Below, one piece after another: positions 17,617 to 24,270 of a stretch of 64,000 nucleotides of DNA. The DNA lies in NCBI RefSeq assembly GCF_035984415.1, contig NZ_CP130720.1:2170001-2234000 (forward strand). The letters are read 5' to 3'. The stretch is from Streptomyces sp. NBC_01296. Its GTDB lineage: Bacteria > Actinomycetota > Actinomycetes > Streptomycetales > Streptomycetaceae. A program made the position numbers and the translations under genes. The notes below the pieces were generated by a model. The model ran no database searches and was not told where the DNA came from. It saw only the letters and a program-made list of their open reading frames with translations. How positions within the stretch are numbered: position 1 is the first letter of the stretch; every line of letters begins with the position of its first letter.

Positions 17617-17806
17617 CGCTCTCCCCAGGTGAATTCCGGCCAACTGCCGCATCGCATGGCAAAGCTGCCCACAAGTGGCGTCTGACCGGCGGATGTTGGT
17701 GCTGCGGTGGCGTCACCTTGGCAGAGAGCCGGTGGGTGCGGCGATGATGTCCGCGGCGGGTTTGCGCCGTGGCCGCTTCCCGCCAGGAACGGCGTCGAGA
17801 GGGTGG

Positions 17807-18790
17807 GTGGACCGGTTGCTGAGTGCGATAGGCCTGGACGAGGGCCAGGAGTCGGCGTACCGCGCGCTGGTGGCGCTGGGGGCTGCGGAGATACCGGACC
17901 TGGCGCACCGGCTGGCGCTGCCGGTGCCGCAGACCGAGCGGGCGCTGCGGCACCTGGAGCGGCACGGGCTGGCGGCGCAGTCCTCCGCCCGGCCGGGGCG
18001 CTGGGTGGCGGCCCCGCCGGGGGTGGCGCTGGGGGCGCTGCTGACGCAGCAGCGGCACGAGCTGGAGCAGGCGGAGCTGGCGGCGGCGCTGCTGGCGCAG
18101 GAGTACCGGGCGGAGGCGGCCGAACCGTCGGTGCACGACCTGGTGGAGGTGGTGACGGGGGCGAGCGCGGTGGCGCACCGGTTCCACCAGCTCCAGGTGG
18201 GCGCGGTGGAGGAGGTGTGCGCTCTGGTCAGCAGCCGGCCCCAGGTGGTGACGGCGATGGACAACGAGGCGGAGGAGCAGGCCGCCGCACGGGGCGTCGA
18301 GTACCGGGTGGTCATCGAGCGGGACGTACTGACCCTGCCGACCGGCATCCGGGAGGCGTCGACGGCGCTCGCGCGGGGCGAGGGGGTCCGGGTGACGGCG
18401 CAGGTCCCGACCAGGCTGGTGATCGCGGACAGGTCGCTGGCGCTCGTGCCGCTGACGGGGCCCGGGGCGGAGCCGGCGGCGCTGGTGGTGCACGCGTCGG
18501 GGCTGCTGGAATCCCTGACGGGGCTGTTCGAGGCGGTGTGGCGGGAGGCGCTGCCGCTGCGGCTGGGGGCTGACGGGGCGGAGGTGTCCGAGGGCATCCC
18601 CGACACCACGGACCTGGAGATCCTGACGCTGCTGCTGGCCGGGATGACGGACGCGAGCGTGGCCAAGCACCTGGAGCTCGGGCTGCGGACGGTGCAGCGG
18701 CGGGTCAAGGGCCTGATGGAGCTATCCGGGGTCACGACCCGGCTCCAGTTGGGCTGGCACGCGTACGAACGGGGCTGGGTGGCCCGATAG
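17807..18790 (+). CDS. HTH transcriptional regulator (TrmB-like N-domain, LuxR-like C-terminal HTH)
   Basis: About 327 aa from GTG 17807. Residues 1-70 resemble a TrmB/MarR-type winged helix (LSAIGLDEGQESAYRALVALG, ALRHLERHGLAAQS). The middle region has a PLD-like fold seen in TrmB relatives. The C-terminus (about 265-325) is a LuxR-type HTH with LTLLLAGMTDASVAKHLELG and RTVQRRVKGLMELSG. The frame is open from ATG 17675, but starting there would leave only 58 bp to the divergent subtilase; GTG 17807 has GAGAGGG upstream and begins the conserved part. ATG 17744 is another option. Architecture is common in Streptomyces next to secreted subtilases, so it probably controls the neighbouring peptidase gene. 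Confidence 0.85.
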   Translation: MDRLLSAIGLDEGQESAYRALVALGAAEIPDLAHRLALPVPQTERALRHLERHGLAAQSSARPGRWVAAPPGVALGALLTQQRHELEQAELAAALLAQEYRAEAAEPSVHDLVEVVTGASAVAHRFHQLQVGAVEEVCALVSSRPQVVTAMDNEAEEQAAARGVEYRVVIERDVLTLPTGIREASTALARGEGVRVTAQVPTRLVIADRSLALVPLTGPGAEPAALVVHASGLLESLTGLFEAVWREALPLRLGADGAEVSEGIPDTTDLEILTLLLAGMTDASVAKHLELGLRTVQRRVKGLMELSGVTTRLQLGWHAYERGWVAR

Positions 18791-18846
18791 CTGGGTGGCC
18801 CGATGGCTGGGTGGCCCGAAAGCCCCTGGTCGGTCAGGCTGAGCGC

Positions 18847-19329
18847 ATGGATCTGCCTCAGCTGCTCCTGGTGGGGCTGGTGCTGCTGCTCGGGGTGCTC
18901 GGGGTACTGGTCCCGGGTGTTCCGGGGACCTGGCTGGTGTGGGCGGGCGTGCTGTGGTGGGCGCTGCACGAGCGCTCGGCGACGGCGTGGTCCCTGCTCG
19001 TCTCGACGACGGCGCTGCTGCTGGTGGTCCAGGTGATCGAGTGGCAGCTGCCGCCGCGACGGCTGCGCGGGCTGGGGGTCACGCGCCGGATGGCGGTGTT
19101 CGCGGGCGCGGGTGCGCTGCTCGGCTTCGTGGTGGTGCCGGTGCTGGGGGCGGCTGCGGGGTTCGTGGGGGGCATCTACCTGTGCGAGCGGCTGCGGCTG
19201 GGCACGCACGGCGAGGCCTGGGCCTCGGTGCGGGCGGTGATGCGGGCGGTGGGGACGAGCGTGCTGGTGGAGCTGCTCGCGTGCCTGATGGTGGTGGGCG
19301 CGTGGGTCGGGGCGGTCCTGGTCGACTGA
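18847..19329 (+). CDS. DUF456 family membrane protein
   Basis: 160-aa integral membrane protein from ATG 18847 (MDLPQLLLVGLVLLLGVLGV). Hydrophobic segments lie at about residues 3-35, 45-65, 82-108 (FAGAGALLGFVVVPVLGAAAGF) and 133-158. The Gly-rich VLVPGVPGTWLVWAG motif and the second glycine-zipper-like LGFVVVPVLGAAAGFVGGIYL stretch are characteristic of DUF456, whose function is unknown. It follows the regulator by 56 bp on the same strand and may be co-transcribed. The upstream ATG 18811 gives a longer form with a hydrophilic start that looks less likely. Confidence 0.87.
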   Translation: MDLPQLLLVGLVLLLGVLGVLVPGVPGTWLVWAGVLWWALHERSATAWSLLVSTTALLLVVQVIEWQLPPRRLRGLGVTRRMAVFAGAGALLGFVVVPVLGAAAGFVGGIYLCERLRLGTHGEAWASVRAVMRAVGTSVLVELLACLMVVGAWVGAVLVD

Positions 19330-19391
19330 CGGACCGCCCATGGCGTAACCCGACAATTCCCGGACGCCGAGTCCGTTGATCATCTTGCCCA

Positions 19392-19450
19392 CTTCTCAGG
19401 TCCCTGCTTGCCACAGTGGAAGGGACAGCAGTCCGACCAACTGTGAGAAG
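19392..19450 (+). promoter_or_regulatory. nested inverted repeats in the ketosynthase leader
   Basis: CTTCTCA (19392-19398) pairs with TGAGAAG (19444-19450), and inside it GTCCCT (19400-19405) pairs with AGGGAC (19421-19426). The structure ends 18 bp before the ketosynthase ATG, so it may be a 5'-UTR element or operator. No known riboswitch class is recognised. Confidence 0.4.
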
Positions 19451-19468
19451 ACCACAAGGGGATGAGTC

Positions 19469-20686
19469 ATGAACGCTGACCACGCAGGCGTGTCCGTCAC
19501 CGGGCTCGGGGCCACCACCCCGCTCGGCGGGGACGTGGAGACGACGTGGCGGGCGATGCTGCGCGGCGAGAACGGCATCGGGCCCATCGAGGAGGAGTGG
19601 GCCGCCGCGCTGCCCGTACGGATCGCGGGGCGGCTGCGGCAGGAGCCGGGTGAGGTACTGGACCGGGTACAGGCACGGCGGATGGACCGGTGCGAGCAAC
19701 TGGCGCTGGTCGCCGCGCGGGAGGCGTGGGCCGGAGCCGGGCGGCCGGAGGTGGAGCCGGAGCGGCTCGCCGTGGTCATCGGGACCGGGACGGGCGGGGC
19801 GCTGACCCTGCTCGGGCAGGACGACGTACTGGAGTCCGCGGGCGTGCGGAAGGTCTCGCCGCACACCGTGCCGATGCTGATGGCGAACGGTCCGGCGGCA
19901 TGGGTGAGCATCGACCTCGGTGCTCGCGGCGGCGCGCACACCCCGGTCAGCGCCTGCGCCTCGGGCGCGGAGGCGATCGCGCTGGGCCTGGACCTGATCC
20001 GCCTCGGCCGGGCCGACGTGGTGGTCGCCGGCGGCACGGAGGCCTGCATCCATCCGCTGCCGCTGGCCGGATTCGCCCAGGCCAAGGCGCACTCCACGCG
20101 CAACGACGACCCGGCGGCCGCCTCCCGGCCGTTCGACACCGGCCGGGACGGGTTCGTCATCGGGGAGGGCGCGGGCGTGGTCGTCCTGGAGCGGGCCGCA
20201 TTCGCGGCGGCGCGCGGGGCCCGGGTCCACGCGACGCTGGCCGGGGCCGGGGTGACCTCCGACGCGCACCACATCACGGCAGCGCACGCGCAGGGCCAGG
20301 TACGGGCGATGCGGCTGGCGCTGGCCGCCGCCGGGCTCGCCCCCTCGGACATCGCGCACGTCCACGCACATGCCACGTCCACGCAGGCGGGGGACTTGGT
20401 GGAGGCGCGGTCGGTCACCGAGGCGGTGGGCGCACACCCGGCGGTGACGGCGACCAAGTCGATGACGGGGCACCTGTTCGGTGCCGCCGGGGCGGTCGGC
20501 GCGATAGCGGCGATCCTCGCGGTACGGGACGGGGCGATCCCGGCGACCCGCAACCTCGACGCCCTCGACCCGGGCATCGGCCTGGACGTGGTCCGGGGCT
20601 CCGCGCGGCACGGCCGGGTGCCCGCCGCGCTGGCCAACGCGTTCGGTTTCGGCGGGCACAACGCCTCGCTGGTGTTCACGGCTTAG
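19469..20686 (+). CDS. stand-alone beta-ketoacyl-ACP synthase (KAS II/FabF-like)
   Basis: 405-aa thiolase-fold condensing enzyme. The nucleophile Cys is in TPVSACASGAEAIALG (about residue 161). The two catalytic histidines are in VHAHATSTQAGD (about 300) and MTGHLFGAAGAVGA (about 335); a C-H-H triad is therefore complete, although the usual HGTST reads HATST. It elongates acyl-ACP by decarboxylative condensation with malonyl-ACP. No ACP, ketoreductase or other fatty-acid or polyketide gene is adjacent, so the substrate is open. ATG 19469 has an AAGGGGAT ribosome-binding site. It is terminated by a long hairpin overlapping the stop codon. Confidence 0.92.
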   Translation: MNADHAGVSVTGLGATTPLGGDVETTWRAMLRGENGIGPIEEEWAAALPVRIAGRLRQEPGEVLDRVQARRMDRCEQLALVAAREAWAGAGRPEVEPERLAVVIGTGTGGALTLLGQDDVLESAGVRKVSPHTVPMLMANGPAAWVSIDLGARGGAHTPVSACASGAEAIALGLDLIRLGRADVVVAGGTEACIHPLPLAGFAQAKAHSTRNDDPAAASRPFDTGRDGFVIGEGAGVVVLERAAFAAARGARVHATLAGAGVTSDAHHITAAHAQGQVRAMRLALAAAGLAPSDIAHVHAHATSTQAGDLVEARSVTEAVGAHPAVTATKSMTGHLFGAAGAVGAIAAILAVRDGAIPATRNLDALDPGIGLDVVRGSARHGRVPAALANAFGFGGHNASLVFTA

Positions 20687-20736
20687 GGCCTGTCCGGCGG
20701 GCCTGTCCGACCCTGATCCGCCGGACGGGCCCTAAG
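20682..20736 (+). terminator. long-stem terminator at the end of the ketosynthase gene
   Basis: A 19-bp stem (20682-20700 with 20718-20736, one G-U pair) around a 17-nt loop; the left arm includes the ketosynthase TAG. A strong transcription stop by Streptomyces standards. Confidence 0.85.
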
Positions 20737-20807
20737 GCCATGGGCCTAGATACGGCTCGGCCGCAGGCCCGATGCGGTGTGACTGCGGTGCTGCGAGGCT
20801 GGTGGGC

Positions 20808-21185
20808 ATGACGGAGTTCAAGGGTTTCAGCGAGGCGGAGCTGGCGTACCTCGGGTCGCAGCGGCTGGGGCGGCTGGCGACGGTGGACGCCGCCGGGCAG
20901 CCGCAGGCGAACCCGGTGGGGTTCTTCCCGCAGGAGGACGGGACGATCCTGGTCGGCGGCCTGGCGATGGGATCGACGAAGAAGTGGCGGAACCTCCAGG
21001 GCAACCCGCGGCTCGCGCTGGTGGTGGACGATCTGGTGAGCACCCGGCCGTGGCGGGTCCGCGGGATCGAGGTCCGCGGCCGCGCCACGCTGGAGGTCGG
21101 CCCGCACACGCTGGGCCCGCACTTCAGCCCGGAGGTGATCCGGATCCACCCGGAGCGGGTGCACGCGTGGGGCCTGGACGCCTGA
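20808..21185 (+). CDS. PPOX-class (split beta-barrel) F420/FMN-dependent protein
   Basis: 125-aa single-domain protein of the pyridoxamine 5'-phosphate oxidase-like fold. The family pattern is visible: RLGRLATVDAAGQPQANPVGFF (residues about 18-39), TKKWRNLQGNPRLALVVDDL (about 57-76) and a C-terminal IRIHPERVHAWGLD. Mycobacterial relatives bind coenzyme F420 or act on flavin/heme substrates; the exact reaction is unknown. ATG 20808 is favoured over the longer in-frame ATG 20772 because the fold begins right after it. Single gene, converging on rsgA with a shared hairpin between. Confidence 0.85.
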   Translation: MTEFKGFSEAELAYLGSQRLGRLATVDAAGQPQANPVGFFPQEDGTILVGGLAMGSTKKWRNLQGNPRLALVVDDLVSTRPWRVRGIEVRGRATLEVGPHTLGPHFSPEVIRIHPERVHAWGLDA

Positions 21186-21228
21186 CGCCCGGCCCGAGCC
21201 CGGTCTGACGCCCGGTCTGATGCCCGAC

Positions 21229-21268
21229 CCGGTGCCCGACCCCTGCCTGAGCAGGGGCCGGGCACCGG
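21229..21268. terminator. bidirectional terminator between PPOX gene and rsgA
   Basis: 17 base pairs with a single A.C mismatch and a 4-nt CTGA loop (arms 21229-21246 and 21251-21268). Placed 43 nt after the PPOX gene stop and 11 nt after the rsgA stop on the opposite strand, so it can end both transcripts. Confidence 0.88.
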
Positions 21269-21279
21269 GCTGCGTCGGG

Positions 21280-22395
21280 TCAGAAGCCGCCGTTGTGCTT
21301 CGCCGCGTAATTGGCCCGGCCGACCGCCGACTTCATCCGCCAGTCCCGGCGGATCTCGGAGCGGAGCCTGGCGTCCGTCTTGGCGACGATCCGCTGGTTC
21401 TCCCGCAGCAGCTTGCGGTAGCTCTCCAGGCGCCGCTGCGGCAGTGCGCCGGTCTCGACCGCCTCGAGCACCGCGCACCCCGGCTCGGCCTCGTGCGCGC
21501 AGTCGTGGAAGCGGCAGTCGGCCGCGTACTCCTCGATCTCGGAGAAGACCTGGCCTACCCCGGCCTCGGCGTCCCACAGGCCGACGCCCCGCAGTCCCGG
21601 CGTGTCGATGAGGACGCCCCCGCCGGGCAGGGCCAGCAGGTTGCGGGTGGTCGTCGTGTGCCGGCCCTTGCCGTCCACGTCGCGCGTGGCCTGCACGTCC
21701 ATGACGTCGGAGCCGAGCAGGGCGTTCGCCAGCGTGGACTTGCCCGCGCCGGAGATGCCGAGCAGCACGCTCGTACCGCCCGCGACGACGGCCGCCAGGA
21801 CGTCCGTACCCTCCCCCGTGTGGGAGGAGACGGTGAGGACGTCGACGCCGGGCGCCGTGGTCTCCACGTCCTGGACCAGGTGCGCGAGCGTCACCGGGTC
21901 CGGTACGAGGTCCGCCTTGGTCAGGACGACCAGCGGCTGTGCGCCGGACTCCCAGGCGAGGGCCAGGAAGCGCTCGATACGACCCAGGTCGAGCTCGACG
22001 GCCAGCGAGACCGCGATGATCGCGTGGTCGACGTTGGCGGCCAGGATCTGCCCCTCGGAACGCTGCGAGGAGGTGGAGCGTACGAAGGCGGTCCGGCGCG
22101 GCAGGTACGTCTTCACGTACCGGGGGTTGCCGGCCCCTTCGACGAGAGCCCAGTCACCGGTGCAGATGACGCGGAGCGGGTCGTGCGGGGTGACGAAGGC
22201 GGTGTCGGCGCGGACGATGCCGTCCGCGGTCATCACGTCGCACTGGCCGCGGTCCACCCGGACCACGCGGCCGGGCACCAGGCCCTGGTCGATGTACGGG
22301 GCGAACTCGGCCTCCCACGCCTCGTCCCAGCCGAGGGGGGTGAGGGCGTGCGCGTACGAAGAAGACGGAAACGAAGGAGAAGAAGAGAAAGACAA
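21280..22395 (-). CDS. rsgA: ribosome small-subunit-dependent GTPase A (RsgA)
   Basis: 371-aa circularly permuted GTPase that acts late in 30S subunit maturation. N-terminal OB-fold (about residues 35-110). The permuted G-motif order is visible: TKAD (G4, about 170), SSHTGEG (G5), then GISGAGKSTL (G1/P-loop, about 218) and DTPGLRG (G3, about 273). A C-terminal zinc finger with CRFHDCAHEAEPGC (about 303-316) completes the fold. The track starts at TTG 22395, preceded by GAAGGG; the first dozen residues are almost all Ser/Phe/Pro and encoded by a homopyrimidine run. A probable 24-codon uORF and a hairpin lie immediately upstream. Confidence 0.93.
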   Translation of the reverse strand: MSFSSSPSFPSSSYAHALTPLGWDEAWEAEFAPYIDQGLVPGRVVRVDRGQCDVMTADGIVRADTAFVTPHDPLRVICTGDWALVEGAGNPRYVKTYLPRRTAFVRSTSSQRSEGQILAANVDHAIIAVSLAVELDLGRIERFLALAWESGAQPLVVLTKADLVPDPVTLAHLVQDVETTAPGVDVLTVSSHTGEGTDVLAAVVAGGTSVLLGISGAGKSTLANALLGSDVMDVQATRDVDGKGRHTTTTRNLLALPGGGVLIDTPGLRGVGLWDAEAGVGQVFSEIEEYAADCRFHDCAHEAEPGCAVLEAVETGALPQRRLESYRKLLRENQRIVAKTDARLRSEIRRDWRMKSAVGRANYAAKHNGGF

Positions 22396-22458
22396 GGGGA
22401 ACCCTTCACAGGGTGGCCCCGGCAGCGCGCGCCCAGCGGCGCGCGAAGAGGTGTGAGG

Positions 22459-22533
22459 TCAGCCGGAGACCACGGAAGTGACATTGATGGTCTTCTGGGT
22501 GCGGTTCGCGCCCTGCGTGACGACAGTCCTCAA
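22459..22533 (-). CDS. probable 24-aa leader peptide (uORF) upstream of rsgA
   Basis: A 24-codon ORF starting at TTG 22533 (product begins MRTVVTQGANRTQK and ends TSVVSG), preceded by an excellent GGAGGTGAG Shine-Dalgarno at 22538-22546 with 8-nt spacing. It stops 63 nt before the rsgA start. The region between can fold: GCGCGC arms and, just before rsgA, GGGG-ACCC pairing with GGGT-CCCC. That layout fits a translated leader or small standalone peptide. The peptide is Thr/Val-rich and has no single-residue run, so the sensed signal is not obvious. Not recognised. Confidence 0.55.
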   Translation of the reverse strand: MRTVVTQGANRTQKTINVTSVVSG

Positions 22534-22653
22534 TGAACTCACCTCCGGGTCTTGCACGTGCCGGCAGTTCCGGGCCGATCGGCGGGAACACGTTCACCGT
22601 AGCAAGTGCGCTCAGACGCCCGCCAATTCTTTTCCGGGCCCTAGCCTGGGCGC

Positions 22654-23061
22654 ATGACTCCCCGACTCGACCTGATCGGCCTGGTCGTCTCCGACATGGC
22701 CGCCTCGCTCGCCTTCTACCGCCGCCTGGGCCTGGACATCCCGGCCGGGGCGGAGGAAGAGCCGCACGTGGAGGCCGTCCTCCCCGGCGGGCTCCGGATC
22801 GCCTGGGACACGGAGGACGTCGTCCGCTCCTTCGATCCCTCCTGGACCCGTCCCGCCGGGGACAGTCGGCGGGACCTGGCGTTCCTGTGCGACTCCCCCG
22901 CAGAGGTGGACGCGGTGTACGCCGAGCTGACGGACGCCGGGTACAAGGGCCACCTGGAGCCCTGGGACGCCTTCTGGGGACAGCGCTACGCCGTCGTGCT
23001 CGACCCGGACGGCTGCGGCGTCTCGCTGTTCGCCCCGGCCGAAGCCCCCGCCGGGGCGTAG
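22654..23061 (+). CDS. VOC-superfamily (glyoxalase/bleomycin-resistance fold) protein
   Basis: 135-aa protein with the beta-alpha-beta-beta-beta repeats of the vicinal-oxygen-chelate fold: LIGLVVSDMAASLAFYRRLGLDIP at the N-terminus and a C-terminal RYAVVLDPDGCGVSLFAP strand pair. Canonical metal ligands are only partly present (the usual first-strand His is Gly/Leu here, Glu residues remain), so it may bind a small molecule rather than catalyse. Candidate roles in the family range from antibiotic binding to lactoylglutathione lyase-like reactions. Single gene between divergent rsgA and the BrkB gene. Confidence 0.88.
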   Translation: MTPRLDLIGLVVSDMAASLAFYRRLGLDIPAGAEEEPHVEAVLPGGLRIAWDTEDVVRSFDPSWTRPAGDSRRDLAFLCDSPAEVDAVYAELTDAGYKGHLEPWDAFWGQRYAVVLDPDGCGVSLFAPAEAPAGA

Positions 23062-23131
23062 GCAGGGGGCCGGCCGCACCTCGTGGCGCCGCGCCCCGTG
23101 CCCGGCGTGCAGGCCCCGGCCGGTCCGGTGG

Positions 23132-24253
23132 TCAGTGTTTGCGCAGGCGGGAGGAGTAGTCCTCCGGCGGCAGGAAGTTCGACCAGCGCTCCGGGAACTC
23201 GGACGGCATCCCGGCGTCGCCCTCGTCGTCGTCCTCCGACTCGCCCTCCGCCAGCGCCCGCCAGGCGGCGGCCCGCGCGACCAGCTGCGCGGCCTCCGCC
23301 TCCCGGGCCCGCTCGTTCGCCTCGCGGGCCGCGGCGGTGGCCACGGACGGCCAGACGCGGTCGATGGCGGCGTTCACGGCCGCGCCGACCAGGACGGCGA
23401 AGGCCGACACGCCGATCCACAGCAGGACGGCGACCGGCGCGGCCAGCGATCCGTAGATGGTCGGGCCCTCGACGGTGTTGGTCAGGTAGATCCGCAGCAG
23501 GAACGAGCCCAGCACCCACATGGCGAGCGCCACCAGCGCGCCCGGCACGTCCTCGATCCACGGGGAGCGCACGGGCACGGACACGTGGTACAGCGTGGTC
23601 AGGAAGGCGATGGACAGCAGGGTGACCGTCGGCCAGTACAGCACCGCGATCACTTCCGTGCTCCAGGGCACCCAGCGCACGACGGCGTCCGGCCCGGCCA
23701 CCATCAGCGGCAGCACGATCGCGCCGATCACCAGGGCGATCACGTAGAGCAGGAAGGCCAGCAGCCGGGTCTTGACGATGCCGCGCTGGCCGTCGAGCCC
23801 GTACATCACGGTGATGGTGTCGATGAAGACGTTGACGGCCCGCGAGCCCGACCAGAGGGCGAAGGCGAAGCCGAGGGAGATCAGGTCCGGGCGGCCGGCT
23901 TTGGTGACGTCGTCGAGCATCGGTTTCGCGATGTCGCTGACGCCCCGGTCGGAGAGCACGGTGCCGACCGCGTTGAGGATGTTCTCCTCGATGGAGGCCA
24001 CGAAGGTGCCGCCCGTCCAGCCGTCCACGTACCCGAGCAGGCCGAGCAGGCCGAGGAACAGCGGCGGCAGCGAGAGCAGCGTGAAGAACGCCGCTTCGGC
24101 CGCCAGGCCGAGGATCCGGTACTCGATGCACGAATTGACGGTGTCTTTCAGGAGCAGCCACGCCATCTTGCGCTTGGAGACGTTGCGGTAGAGGGCGCGG
24201 GCCCGATGGAGCCGCCCGGGGACCCGCTCGGGTGTTTCTTTTGCTGGCTGCAC
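23132..24253 (-). CDS. YihY/BrkB-family membrane protein
   Basis: 373-aa integral membrane protein of the YihY/virulence factor BrkB family. About six membrane helices are visible between residues 45 and 285, including AAFFTLLSLPPLFLGLLGLLGYV and LLAFLLYVIALVIGAIVLPLMV, and the family hallmark NVFIDTITVMYG. The cytoplasmic C-terminal tail (about 290-373) is charged and acidic (EGESEDDDEGD). Function is unresolved; older RNase BN assignments for the family were withdrawn. GTG 24253 leaves only 17 bp to the divergent AidB-like start; an internal Met (about residue 29, 24169) is possible. Confidence 0.88.
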   Translation of the reverse strand: MQPAKETPERVPGRLHRARALYRNVSKRKMAWLLLKDTVNSCIEYRILGLAAEAAFFTLLSLPPLFLGLLGLLGYVDGWTGGTFVASIEENILNAVGTVLSDRGVSDIAKPMLDDVTKAGRPDLISLGFAFALWSGSRAVNVFIDTITVMYGLDGQRGIVKTRLLAFLLYVIALVIGAIVLPLMVAGPDAVVRWVPWSTEVIAVLYWPTVTLLSIAFLTTLYHVSVPVRSPWIEDVPGALVALAMWVLGSFLLRIYLTNTVEGPTIYGSLAAPVAVLLWIGVSAFAVLVGAAVNAAIDRVWPSVATAAAREANERAREAEAAQLVARAAAWRALAEGESEDDDEGDAGMPSEFPERWSNFLPPEDYSSRLRKH

Positions 24254-24270
24254 GTCCTTACGGTATCCGC

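Noticed and set aside
13741-17685. 1314-codon open frame on the + strand opposite the subtilase gene
   Set aside because: It is the antisense shadow of a high-GC gene. The minus-strand protein has a signal peptide and a full catalytic triad; the + frame has none and shows only Arg/Gly/Val-rich low-information sequence.
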